Source of the DNA: Acinetobacter sp. TGL-Y2
GTDB taxonomy: Bacteria > Pseudomonadota > Gammaproteobacteria > Pseudomonadales > Moraxellaceae
Assembly: GCF_001612555.1 (NCBI RefSeq)
Contig: NZ_CP015110.1
Span: 930,001 to 994,000, forward strand
DNA: 64,000 nt
Direction of reading: 5' to 3'
Part shown: positions 36,706 through 46,394 of the stretch, piece after piece
How the letters are laid out: every line of letters begins with the position of its first letter
Numbering within the stretch: the stretch's first letter is position 1
Translations under genes and position numbers: made by a program
Notes under the pieces: model-generated
Told to the model about the DNA's origin: nothing
What the model saw: only the letters and a program-made list of their open reading frames with translations
Databases searched by the model: none

Positions 36706-38259
36706 ATGATCCTAAAAAGATCAGTATGTTTGATTGGCTTTGTTGCGCCTATTATATTAGTCTGTCATCGCTAACACATGCGGTCGTGGATTCGCCCATG
36801 CAGGCTTTATCTGATCGTGAGCTTTCTGATGTAAATGGGCAAGCTTTAATGAGTTTGTCTTATCTCGCCCCGGCAGACAATGCCAACCCTATGAAGAATA
36901 TTTCTAACAATAATGTTGGCTTCTACAAATTAGGTTTAGAAGCTGATGTTGAGCTAAATGCCAATATTCAAAATGTGCAATTGGGTTGTGGTGGATTTAA
37001 TGGGGGGAGGTGCTTGTGATATTGATATTAAGAACCTCTCACTTTCTGGTTTACCTGATGATTATGATAGCAAGGGTAATCCGCTATATAATACTGGTCG
37101 GCCTTCAGAAAGTGCTGTCTTAACCAATCCTTTTATTGAATTTGCGATTACGAATCCAAACTCAGCTTCGACACGAGAAGTAAGAGGTTTTCGTTTAAGT
37201 GCAGAAAGCATTAATGCCTTACTCACTACGGGTTTAAATAATAGCGCCAATCCAAGCAGCACCGATGGTATACAAAGCCTGAGTGGATTTATGCGAATCG
37301 CGGGAACCACAGGAACGGCCAAAACCCAGCAAACGACATTTGGTTTAACGCCTAATCAACAATTGGGAGGGGTTGCTAGACTCTGTGCAGGTATTTTGGG
37401 TACATGTTTATTGGCAGATACAGATATTAACTTTGTCAGTAAACCAACCTCCACTGGGTCAACTGGAATCACCGTGCCATCGGTTTCAACCAACTTTAAT
37501 ATCAATCCATTTACGATTAATGGAGTACGTCAAACTAAGGCTACAGTGAATAATATTCGTACTGTTATTAATAAAATTCCAATCGCCGCCGATTCAGCAG
37601 GACAGTATCCATCCAGTTTATTTACCAACGATGTTCTTGAAGTGGATTTAAATTGTAATAATGTAAGCGGAAGAGGTTGTGGGTTAATTACGGCATTGAA
37701 AGATACCGCTAAATTTAAAATGGGTCAAGATTCAGCCATTACCAATTTGAATATGAAAATTGATTTCGAGCAGTCCTTGAGCATGTTTCACAATATTCCT
37801 TTAACAGGCACAGGAGGTTATTTGTCTGTACAGGATATAGCCTTATTATGGCCAGGTGCTTTCGTAAGCTCAAATGATGCAACCAAAACCAGCTTATCAA
37901 CTATTTCGACAAATTCTGATATTGCTCAGCCCGGTTGGTGGATGTCATTTGCAAAACCTGTTGAACTGGGGCATTTGGATGTAACCAACCCTATTGTATT
38001 GGATGATAATATTTTAGGACAGGTAGCGCAGCGCGTAACTCAAACATTAACGCCCGATTATGTAAATAAACCTCGGGCAGAAGCAACTAGTATTGCTGCG
38101 ATTGTGAGTCTATTGGCAGATAATCCATTAACTTCCAAGATTGTGGCGGATTTAAATACGGCATCTGCTTCTAATCCAGTCTATTTTAAGTTAACCAACC
38201 AAAAGCTAGGTAATCAGGAAGTGGTCGCAAACTGTTATGGTTCGTTAAGATTCTGCTAA
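36706..38259 (+). pseudogene. FilA-like secreted protein, copy 2, broken by two frameshifts
   Basis: Paralogue of the preceding gene, about 515 codons. The upstream sequence ATGGAGAGTCATTATG parallels ATGGAGAATCAGGATG of copy 1, so the start is 36706: MILKRSVCLIGFVAPIILV is the signal peptide. That frame meets TAA at about 36772, while homology continues one frame over (SSLTHAVVDSPMQALSDRELSDVNGQALMSLSYLAP). The frame then returns to the original at a run of six G (37002-37007), after which GGACDIDIKNLSLSG to the end NCYGSLRFC is clean. So one base is missing near 36760 and one is extra in the G run. It could be a decayed gene, a phase-variable G tract or assembly error; copy 1 is intact. Confidence 0.75.
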
Positions 38260-38282
38260 TTTTTTGACGTTGAATGATCATT

Positions 38283-38307
38283 AAAAAACCGCCATATCGG
38301 CGGTTTT
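38283..38307. terminator. Bidirectional terminator
   Basis: AAAAAACCGCC, loop ATATC, GGCGGTTTTT; between the plus-strand FilA-like gene and minus-strand smpB. Confidence 0.85.
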
Positions 38308-38323
38308 TCGATGTATCTCATAA

Positions 38324-38800
38324 TTATTTATGAAAAATTCGAGCTTTATCACGTTGCCAGTCACGGTCTTTTTCTGTAGCACGTTTATCATGCAACTGTT
38401 TACCTTTCACCAGTGCAATTTCAAGTTTGACCAAACGACCTTTCCAATAGCAGGCTAAAGGAACGCAAGTGTAGCCTTTTTGGTTGATCGCACCTTGTAA
38501 CTTTTCCAGTTCACGACGCGACAACAGCAGCTTACGTGTACGTGTTGCCTCAGGTACAACATGCGTTGATGCAGACAGGAGCGGCTGAATTTGCGCACCA
38601 AAAAGAAAAGCTTCATTATTTTTAAAGGTAATATAGCTTTCTGTAATACTCATACGCCCAGCGCGTAGAGACTTTACTTCCCAGCCTTGCAATGAAAGAC
38701 CTGCTTCGAATTTTTCTTCAATAAAATAATCATGGCGTGCGCGTTTGTTCAGCGCAATGGTGCCACCATTATTCTTTTTTACGACAATTGATTTCGACAT
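38324..38800 (-). CDS. smpB: SsrA-binding protein SmpB
   Basis: Binds tmRNA in trans-translation, which frees stalled ribosomes. 158 aa. Typical blocks: [51 protein letters not shown] and the C-terminal [18 protein letters not shown]. tmRNA itself is not in this window. The ATG at 38800 is preceded by TTGGAATATTTGTATT, with GGAA about ten bases ahead. Complete. Confidence 0.97.
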   Translation of the reverse strand: MSKSIVVKKNNGGTIALNKRARHDYFIEEKFEAGLSLQGWEVKSLRAGRMSITESYITFKNNEAFLFGAQIQPLLSASTHVVPEATRTRKLLLSRRELEKLQGAINQKGYTCVPLACYWKGRLVKLEIALVKGKQLHDKRATEKDRDWQRDKARIFHK

Positions 38801-38941
38801 AATACAAATATTCCAAGATTAGTTATATTTTGCCTTAAACCACGCACAAGGTGAAGACATTTCAATATTAAAGAGGGAGTACGCTATGAAACAAGTTTTT
38901 GTTAAACTATGTACCTAAACAATAAACTTGAGAATAAATAG

Positions 38942-39433
<492 letters not shown>

Positions 39434-39434
39434 C

Positions 39435-39698
39435 GTGTCCTTATATATAACCGATGAATGTATTAACTGTGATGTATGTGAACCCGTATGCCCAAATGAG
39501 GCAATTTATATGGGGGAGCTGATCTACGAGATTCATCCTGATTTGTGCACAGAGTGTGTCGGTCATCATGATAAACCGCAATGTGAACTTTTCTGCCCAG
39601 TCGACTGCATTCCACGTGATCCTAATCATGTGGAAAGCCAAGAGGCATTGATGGAAAAGTATAAAAAGCTAATTGCTCAAAAAAGCGCGAGCAATTAG
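39435..39698 (+). CDS. YfhL-type 2[4Fe-4S] ferredoxin
   Basis: 87 aa. Start is GTG at 39435, one base after coaD's stop, with AGCAAGG ten bases upstream. The first cluster motif is CINCDVCEPVCPNEAIY; the second is CTECVGHHDKPQCELFCPVDCI, with the longer spacing typical of the YfhL/Alvin ferredoxin group. An electron carrier of unspecified partner. The coaD-ferredoxin pair is common in Pseudomonas and Acinetobacter. Followed by rnpB after 28 bp. Confidence 0.93.
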   Translation: MSLYITDECINCDVCEPVCPNEAIYMGELIYEIHPDLCTECVGHHDKPQCELFCPVDCIPRDPNHVESQEALMEKYKKLIAQKSASN

Positions 39699-39726
39699 TG
39701 CAAAAGTTTGCTAACATGCGCGACTT

Positions 39727-40104
<378 letters not shown>

Positions 40105-40180
40105 ATCAAAATTTAAACAAACAGTGTTGAAATCACTTGACGATTAACATAATCAAGTAGATAATGCGCCCACAGTTTAT

Positions 40181-40257
40181 GGCTATGTAGCTCAGTTGGT
40201 TAGAGCATCGCACTCATAATGCGGGGGTCACAGGTTCAAATCCCGTCATAGCCACCA
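40181..40257 (+). tRNA. tRNA-Met, elongator (anticodon CAT), copy 1
   Basis: 77 nt with CCA. Anticodon stem TCGCA/TGCGG with loop CTCATAA. The stem starts with a T-G pair (T40208), where copy 2 has C-G. Confidence 0.96.
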
Positions 40258-40264
40258 TTTTTAT

Positions 40265-40294
40265 AGACCTTGCTCACTAGCAAGGTCTTTTTTT
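40265..40294 (+). terminator. Terminator of tRNA-Met copy 1
   Basis: AGACCTTGC, loop TCACTA, GCAAGGTCT, then T7. Confidence 0.88.
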
Positions 40295-40327
40295 ATGTCT
40301 ACCAAAAGACATTCCAAAATTTTAGTC

Positions 40328-40716
40328 TTAAAACCCCAAATTTAACGAATGTCCCTGTCCTGAATGAGTAAGTGTTATCACACCACGATTTTCCACAATA
40401 TCATATGTAATAGAATTACTTATGCGTACTAAACCAAATTGATAACTGTAGTTGAGTTGGGTTTTATTGACATTGTTGCGAGTTATAAACTCAGAATTTT
40501 GATCATTAAATTTTTGTAATAAAGACATGGCTGCCAATGAGTCATCAGTTTTTTTATAGACTTGAGATCAGAAACTAAAATTTGATCAATAGATTCAGCA
40601 TCACCGATATACATGTGATTTGTGTTTAATTCAATGTTTTGAACATCAGAGCCTAGTATAGAGAAGTCTTGAGCCTCTCGCTGTGTAGCTTGCCATATTG
40701 AACTGATTAGAATCAT
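40328..40716 (-). pseudogene. Frameshifted short gene between the two tRNA-Met copies
   Basis: Two minus-strand frames join at a run of seven A (T7 at 40549-40555 on the plus strand). The first (from 40716) reads MILISSIWQATQREAQDFSILGS ... VSDLKS and the second continues KKTDDSLAAMSLLQKFNDQNSEF ... to SGQGHSLNLGF with stop at 40328. An extra A would restore one frame of about 130 codons. The frame runs back in-frame to an upstream TAA at about 40767, with a hydrophobic signal-like stretch (LSLSARIITSMILISSIW) that has no ATG, so the true start is unclear. No family recognised. Confidence 0.5.
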
Positions 40717-40900
40717 CGATGTAATGATGCGAGCAGATAGAGATAATCTTTCCAGATCGGATTAATTTTGAGATAGGTTTGGCTGCTTCTTAGAACTTGG
40801 GTACGAGTTATCCAATCGTGTAGGCTCTGCTGGCTATGCGTGTTGAATAAAGCTAAATAAAAGCATTAAATGAATTAATTGCTTAGCTCGTAAAGTTTAG

Positions 40901-41308
40901 TTATTCACACTCAATCATATTTGGATCGAGTCTAAGTTTAGGAAACTCTTGATCATATTTTTCTAAAATTCTATTTTGCTCAGTGGGGTTTGCAAAAATG
41001 TGGCTTCGAAGGGCTTCGATTTGTGATTGCTCTAAATGAAGCTGCGCACAGTGCATTGCGATAGAGTTTTCTTTAGCAATACTTAGCTTTGATTCATTGG
41101 AAATACGATCAATATTGACCAGTTTTTGCTGAGCTTTACTTAGTTGTACCAAACTTCGTTTTTGTTGCATGCTCAACAAGTTTTGCTGATTAATCCAATC
41201 TGCAACATCACGGCGTACCCCGTTATATTCAACAAAGATTGGACTAATCAGTTGGCAGGCGCTCAGCGCAATGAATACGAATGGTAGTGCTAGGGTCTTA
41301 AGATGCAT
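40901..41308 (-). CDS. Hypothetical lipoprotein, 135 aa
   Basis: The N-terminus MHLKTLALPFVFIALSAC is a lipoprotein signal with lipobox LSAC and Cys18. The mature part is helical and rich in Gln, Lys and Ser (VADWINQQNLLSMQQKRSLVQLSKAQQKLVNI), with two more cysteines (MHCAQ and MIECE). No family recognised. ATG 41308 is preceded by AAAAAGAGAAAAACC. It stands alone between the two tRNA-Met genes. Confidence 0.65.
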   Translation of the reverse strand: MHLKTLALPFVFIALSACQLISPIFVEYNGVRRDVADWINQQNLLSMQQKRSLVQLSKAQQKLVNIDRISNESKLSIAKENSIAMHCAQLHLEQSQIEALRSHIFANPTEQNRILEKYDQEFPKLRLDPNMIECE

Positions 41309-41470
41309 GGTTTTTCTCTTTTTTAGATTAATCAGTATTTTGCATGAATAAACCCAGTAAAATGTATTAAATATATACAGTTATCACATATTTGCTCAAA
41401 GGATGAGCATAAGCATTTTTGAGTGCTTGACGGGACTTATATAAATTTAGATAATGCGCGCACAGGTTAC

Positions 41471-41547
41471 GGCTATGTAGCTCAGTTGGTTAGAGCACCG
41501 CACTCATAATGCGGGGGTCACAGGTTCAAATCCCGTCATAGCCACCA
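41471..41547 (+). tRNA. tRNA-Met, elongator (anticodon CAT), copy 2
   Basis: 77 nt with CCA, one base different from copy 1 (C41498). The upstream AGATAATGCGC and downstream terminator context also resemble copy 1. Confidence 0.96.
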
Positions 41548-41554
41548 TTTTTAT

Positions 41555-41585
41555 AGACCACGCTCACCGCGTGGTCTCTTTTTTT
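41555..41585 (+). terminator. Terminator of tRNA-Met copy 2
   Basis: AGACCACGC, loop TCACC, GCGTGGTCT, then C and T7. Confidence 0.88.
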
Positions 41586-41618
41586 GTGCGCGAAATTATA
41601 ATTTAAAAAGAAGATTTA

Positions 41619-42635
41619 CTACTTAAGGAAGCGTTGAATCAATTCTTGGGTTGAATCTGATTGATAGAACGGCTGGATCAATGCTTCAATAAGCGTATCT
41701 AACAGCTCAGCTTGCTCTAAGCCTCTTAGGAAATAAGGGGCAAAACGCTGCGTTTCCTCATGTAAATCTTGCTCATCTAAACCGACAGCATTGAGTAGTG
41801 CTTTTAAGTCATACTCAGCGAAAGACTCATAAAAAGCATCGACCACATGTAAAATAATCGCTTGAATCTGTGGTGTCTGACGTAATTCTTTCCAGAACTC
41901 ATACACCAAAATAAAAAACTCTTCGACGTCAATGGCATTGAGCTGGGCAAAGCTTTCGCGAACTGGGCGAGTTTTGAGGTCAGACCAGATTTGCAATGCC
42001 ATTTCCGCGAGTTCTTCATTTGGTAGCGTAATCACCAAGCCAATTTGCTTCACAATGGCTTGAGCAAGCTGTTGTTCGAGTTTGAGCTCAATTTGATAGT
42101 GTTGCTCTTGCACAAGACTGAGAAGTTTAGAACCTAAACTTTGCTCACCTAATTTCAGTTTACGCAAATGATCAAGCCAAGGGGTGTTGCTTTCCACAAT
42201 CTGATTGGCCAGTTGTAAACTGATATTTTGAACTTGAGAATTTTGCGTAAGATAAGTCTGGGCGTTTAAGCGGACTTGTTCTAATTCTAAAATTTTATTC
42301 AGCCAGATTTCAAAAGATTCATCAGACAGTAGGTCATGAAAAGTCATCGGCGTATTTAAAATAAAATGATGAATTTTCTGTGAAACATTGCCAATAAACG
42401 CTAAGAGTTCTGCGCCGAGATTGAGTTCAAATGCATATTTATTTACGACAGCATGCAATTGCTGACACTGGATCACCTCTTTAAGTAAGATTTGATTTGC
42501 TTGTTGATAAACCCGATGCACAAACTGCTGTAAATAAGTGTTGTTATTTGAGTCAAGTAATTGTTGTTTGGTAAATTGAACCTGCTCAAGCATCAATGCT
42601 TGAGCAAGTTGTTGAGCAAGTGCCTGATTAGACAC
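41619..42635 (-). CDS. Hypothetical helical protein coupled to nadE
   Basis: 338 aa from the GTG at 42635, which has GGAAAG just upstream; an ATG at 42650 would add five residues. The start lies inside the last codons of nadE, so translation is probably coupled. It is all-helical, acidic, Gln- and Leu-rich (QALAQQLAQALMLEQVQF; LGEQSLGSKLLSLVQEQHYQIELKLEQQ), with no signal peptide or motif. No family recognised; function unknown. A terminator is not obvious, but the convergent tRNA terminator is 34 bp from its stop. Confidence 0.75.
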   Translation of the reverse strand: MSNQALAQQLAQALMLEQVQFTKQQLLDSNNNTYLQQFVHRVYQQANQILLKEVIQCQQLHAVVNKYAFELNLGAELLAFIGNVSQKIHHFILNTPMTFHDLLSDESFEIWLNKILELEQVRLNAQTYLTQNSQVQNISLQLANQIVESNTPWLDHLRKLKLGEQSLGSKLLSLVQEQHYQIELKLEQQLAQAIVKQIGLVITLPNEELAEMALQIWSDLKTRPVRESFAQLNAIDVEEFFILVYEFWKELRQTPQIQAIILHVVDAFYESFAEYDLKALLNAVGLDEQDLHEETQRFAPYFLRGLEQAELLDTLIEALIQPFYQSDSTQELIQRFLK

Positions 42636-44253
42636 CTGCTTTCCATCCATTGACGATTGGGTAACGACGTTCACGGCTGAACGCGCGTGAGCTGATACGT
42701 GGACCAATCGCACCTTGACGACGCTTATATTCGTTACGGTCCACCAGTTGAATGACTTTTTCTACTACAGCTTTATCAAAGCCTTTTTCAATAATCTCAT
42801 CTTGACTGAGGTCTTCTTCGATATACGCATATAAAATCGCATCCAAAATATCGTAAGCCGGAAGCGAGTCTTGATCTTTTTGATCAGGACGTAATTCGGC
42901 TGAAGGTGGACGGGTAATCACACGCTCAGGAATCACAGGCTCTTTTTCTAAGCTATTACGATATTTCGCCAATTCAAACACAATGGTCTTATACACGTCT
43001 TTAAGGACTGCAAAGCCGCCAACCATATCGCCATATAATGTGCAATAACCTACAGACAACTCAGATTTGTTGCCTGTTGCCAGTACCAAATTGCCAAATT
43101 TATTAGATAAACCCATCAGCAAAGTGCCACGAGCACGCGCTTGTAAGTTCTCTTCAGTGGCATCTGCTGGAGAGTTGCCAAAGAAGGGATGTAGCGTTTG
43201 CATAAAGCTGTTTACGATTGGATGAATTTCCGCAATACCAAAGGTTACCCCTTGACGCTTCGCTTGCTCAGTTGCATCTTCAACACTGATTTGAGAGGTA
43301 TAGGTATACGGCATCATCACCGCTTGAACTTTATCTGCACCAATCGCATCAACTGCAATGGCTAGGGTTAAAGCAGAATCGATTCCGCCAGATAACCCTA
43401 AGATTACCCCTGTAAATCCAGAGCGCTCGACATAGTCACGCGTTGCCATGACTAAGGCTTGGTAAATTTCAGCAATGGTGTCTATGCTTGGTGCAATTTC
43501 AGCTGTTTTATAGCTTTTAGTTTCAATCTCATAATCGACAATGAAAAGCGCTTCTTTAAAGCTCGGCGCTTCTAAAGCCACGTCACCTGATTGATTAATC
43601 ACAAAACTGGTGCCATCAAAGATCAGATCATCTTGACCACCGACTTGGTTGGCATAGACAATATTGACATTTAACTGTTTGGCAAGTTCTTTCAAGGTCA
43701 CAATACGATGCTGCGGTTTACCGACTTCATAAGGAGACGCATTGAGTACCAGAATACTTTCAACATTCAATTTCGCCAGTTGCTGAACGCTTTCTAAGGT
43801 CCAAACATCTTCACAAATAAGCACGCCAAATTTATGACCTAGGTATTCAAAGACAAGGTGCTGATGACCTTCTGCAAAATAACGCTTTTCATCAAACACA
43901 CTGTAGTTGGGCAGGTTTTGTTTATTATAAACACCCAAAACCTGTCCGTCTTTCATCACCGCAGCAGAATTATAACGATGCCCGCTTTCTGTTTGATTCA
44001 CGAAACCGAACACCATGACAATGTCTTTAACTTCTGCCAACTGTTCAAATGCAGTTGCCGTGCGTTTAATCAAACTTGGGCGTAATAACAGGTCTTCAGC
44101 AGGGTAGCCAATGGTGCATAATTCTGGAAAAACGATAATATTTGCATGTTGTGCTTTGGCTTCATTGGCGAGTTCAATCATTTTTTGAACATTCGCGTTG
44201 ATATTGCCAGTATGTGGAGAGAATTGAGCAAGAGATATTTTAAAACTATTCAT
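42628..44253 (-). CDS. nadE: Glutamine-dependent NAD+ synthase
   Basis: Last step of NAD synthesis. 541 aa: N-terminal nitrilase-type amidotransferase domain (Glu in FPELCTIGYP, Lys in NKQNLPNYSVFDEKRYF, Cys in VLICEDVW) and C-terminal synthetase with the P-loop GLSGGIDSALTL and the RPPSAELRPDQKDQDSLPAYDILD block. It is the long bacterial form that uses glutamine directly. Upstream 269 bp is AT-rich non-coding. The ATG at 44253 lies after CCTATAGGAATAGGACTTGG, with AGGACT in reach. Confidence 0.96.
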   Translation of the reverse strand: MNSFKISLAQFSPHTGNINANVQKMIELANEAKAQHANIIVFPELCTIGYPAEDLLLRPSLIKRTATAFEQLAEVKDIVMVFGFVNQTESGHRYNSAAVMKDGQVLGVYNKQNLPNYSVFDEKRYFAEGHQHLVFEYLGHKFGVLICEDVWTLESVQQLAKLNVESILVLNASPYEVGKPQHRIVTLKELAKQLNVNIVYANQVGGQDDLIFDGTSFVINQSGDVALEAPSFKEALFIVDYEIETKSYKTAEIAPSIDTIAEIYQALVMATRDYVERSGFTGVILGLSGGIDSALTLAIAVDAIGADKVQAVMMPYTYTSQISVEDATEQAKRQGVTFGIAEIHPIVNSFMQTLHPFFGNSPADATEENLQARARGTLLMGLSNKFGNLVLATGNKSELSVGYCTLYGDMVGGFAVLKDVYKTIVFELAKYRNSLEKEPVIPERVITRPPSAELRPDQKDQDSLPAYDILDAILYAYIEEDLSQDEIIEKGFDKAVVEKVIQLVDRNEYKRRQGAIGPRISSRAFSRERRYPIVNGWKAGV

Positions 44254-44522
44254 TTAAACCAAGTCCTATTCCTATAGGTTGAATATACACAACTTGCTGA
44301 TTCGTATAAATATAATTATTCAGCCGTATGCATCTGATAAAGTAACACTGCCTAAGGGCGAAAAAATCAAAATCATCAACAAATGAAATTAAAAATCTTA
44401 TTTCTTGCACGGCAAAAATTATGACCTGTACGTATTCTATCTAAAAAAAAATCATATACTAGCGTTAAGTGAGTAATATTCAACACGAAGCCTACACAAA
44501 ATCAAAAATATTAAGAATCACA

Positions 44523-45059
44523 TCATCCATGAATGGAGTCATCACGGTTCGATTTTAAAATAATATTCGGGATTTTGCCTAGAAAAATATCCTTGGCAAT
44601 ATCACCTTGTTGCTCAATATTATAATCTTGAAACGCTTTATGGTCTTTAAGCTGATAATGATAAGGATTGTATTTGCCCATCGATAGATAAAATGCAGTT
44701 TGTAAAATCGCGCCTTGGAACAATACAGAGATGCCTTGTTGGTGCTGATAAACATGAGCCATTTCATGGATGAATATGGATTTATAGCTTAGATTTTCCT
44801 GACTAAAATCTGCACTAAAATGCGCATTTCGAATATGAATATAGCCTTGGGGTGCCATAAACATATGCTTAGGTTGCCAAGGTAAAAAAGGATGATTCAT
44901 GATTTTAACACGATCATACTCAATCAAATCTGCATAAACCGAGCGGCACAGCTTAATCTCACCCAAGGTTAGTCCACGATATCGAAATCGATCTAATTTT
45001 AATAAGCGGATTAATTCAGGTAATAATTTCAAACAGGAACTCCAATGATGCTTTTTCAC
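44523..45059 (-). CDS. HEXXH-type putative metallopeptidase-like protein
   Basis: 178 aa, no signal peptide or membrane segment. FIHEMAHVYQHQQG (residues 97-110; His98, Glu99, His102) is a zinc-metallopeptidase HEXXH with the downstream Gln/Gly pattern of the DUF4157-like or 'vgr-related' group; such proteins often lie near T6SS or Rhs genes. A conserved third zinc ligand is not obvious. No T6SS gene is adjacent here. The start ATG 45059 is preceded by AACTGAGTGAAAAAG. Confidence 0.7.
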   Translation of the reverse strand: MKKHHWSSCLKLLPELIRLLKLDRFRYRGLTLGEIKLCRSVYADLIEYDRVKIMNHPFLPWQPKHMFMAPQGYIHIRNAHFSADFSQENLSYKSIFIHEMAHVYQHQQGISVLFQGAILQTAFYLSMGKYNPYHYQLKDHKAFQDYNIEQQGDIAKDIFLGKIPNIILKSNRDDSIHG

Positions 45060-45363
45060 TCAGTTTTAGTCATAAGCTCTCTCTAGGAGTGTAGCCTAAA
45101 TAACACTAAAGCAAAAAGTTGCAAAACGTGTTATCTCACTGCTTTAAACATTACTGTCCTGAATTGACATAAAAGCTGCTTCAAATGCCCATTCAGTGCT
45201 TATTTTGTTAGACAATATTCATATTAGGTATTATTTGCACATTGAAAGTTCTATTTTGCAAATGGCGTGAGGAGTATTTTGGCGTAATTTTCTAAATACG
45301 AGGTTTGATTCACATTTAAGGTGGATTGAATTGAATTCACGTGTTTAGAAGAGAGTATCCGCC
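45060..45363. other. Intergenic region, divergent promoters
   Basis: 304 bp without a gene. AT-rich; presumably holds promoters for the divergent metallopeptidase-like gene and the hydrolase cluster. No operator or hairpin that I would rely on. Confidence 0.4.
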
Positions 45364-46320
45364 ATGTTATTCGCTCAACCTATAAAAAAGTCGCTCGCAC
45401 ATTTGTTTGCAGGTCCAAAGTTCGATGCTGCTCAGCAGTCTAAAATTATCCCGATTAGACACATGAAGTTTGATTTTGACCATCGTGATATTGATCCCAA
45501 ATTTTATTTAAACGCTGAACTGGCAAGTGCATATTTTGCATCATTATCTATATTTTTGACCTACGGTGAAGATCTGGTGATTGATACAGCGCGTTATCAC
45601 CGCGATATGGTACAAGATCCATTATTGAAACAGCGTGTGACCTCTTTGATTGGTCAAGAAGCACTACATTCAAAACTGCATGAAGAATTAAACGATGTAT
45701 TTTTAAAAGTAGATTTACCCGTGAAATTATTTCGATTCCTTGCACATAATATTTTTGAATATGGATTTAACCGCTTACCACAACCGATGAAACTCTCGCT
45801 GATGGCGGGTATTGAGCATTTTACTGCGGTGCTGGCTGAATACATGATGAACCATGAAGAGATTTTCTTTAAATCACAAGATGAAAAACAGCGTGCGATT
45901 TGGATGTGGCACATGTTGGAAGAGTCTGAACATAAAGACATTGCCTATGACGTGTTTCAGCATTTATCGGGTAATTATGCATTACGTGTGGCGGGCTTCT
46001 TTCCTGCGCTGATTACGATTTTAGTGCTGATCTCAGCGGCGTCACTTTTGGTTCCGTTTTATCGTAAACCGTCTAATCTAATCAGCTTGGCGTATTACAA
46101 AGATATGTACCGTAGTGCTGGACTGATCTTTGGTCTAAAAGATGGCGTATATGGCAGCACCCTTCGACATATTTTTGACTATTTACGTCCAAGTTTTCAT
46201 CCGAATGATCATGATACTTCTGCACTTTTGGCTTACTACAAAGAGAAACTGTTAAATCCAGTGAATGGTGTATTGACGCCTTATTTTGTTAAAGAATTTA
46301 CACCTGCTTTAAAAAGCTAA
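45364..46320 (+). CDS. Predicted metal-dependent hydrolase (PF10118-type)
   Basis: 318 aa. Ferritin-like diiron signature by eye: IGQEALHSKLHEELN (about 98-112), EHFTAVLAEYMM in the middle and MLEESEHKDIAYDVF (about 184-199), which would supply Glu and His ligands. A hydrophobic stretch (ALITILVLISAASLLVPF, about 220-237) may anchor it in the membrane. The PF10118 family is annotated as a predicted metal-dependent hydrolase; the reaction is unknown. First gene of a likely three-gene operon with an SDR and a flavin monooxygenase. ATG follows GAAGAGAGTATCCGCC. Confidence 0.8.
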   Translation: MLFAQPIKKSLAHLFAGPKFDAAQQSKIIPIRHMKFDFDHRDIDPKFYLNAELASAYFASLSIFLTYGEDLVIDTARYHRDMVQDPLLKQRVTSLIGQEALHSKLHEELNDVFLKVDLPVKLFRFLAHNIFEYGFNRLPQPMKLSLMAGIEHFTAVLAEYMMNHEEIFFKSQDEKQRAIWMWHMLEESEHKDIAYDVFQHLSGNYALRVAGFFPALITILVLISAASLLVPFYRKPSNLISLAYYKDMYRSAGLIFGLKDGVYGSTLRHIFDYLRPSFHPNDHDTSALLAYYKEKLLNPVNGVLTPYFVKEFTPALKS

Positions 46321-46394
46321 GGATTAGCTAAGTGGGAAGCGGTGACGAGTTGTCACACTGCAAATGACTGTATAAAAAATAAAATGGAATCAAT

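Noticed and set aside
36693..37019. 108-aa frame as an independent gene
   Set aside because: It starts in the ribosome-site region of the FilA-like gene and only covers the out-of-frame middle of that gene.
40144..40171. ATTAACATAA followed by ATAATGCGC upstream of tRNA-Met copy 1 looks partly dif-like
   Set aside because: Only the XerD half fits; spacer length and XerC half do not, and the ATAATGCGC part recurs upstream of tRNA-Met copy 2, so it is more likely promoter sequence.
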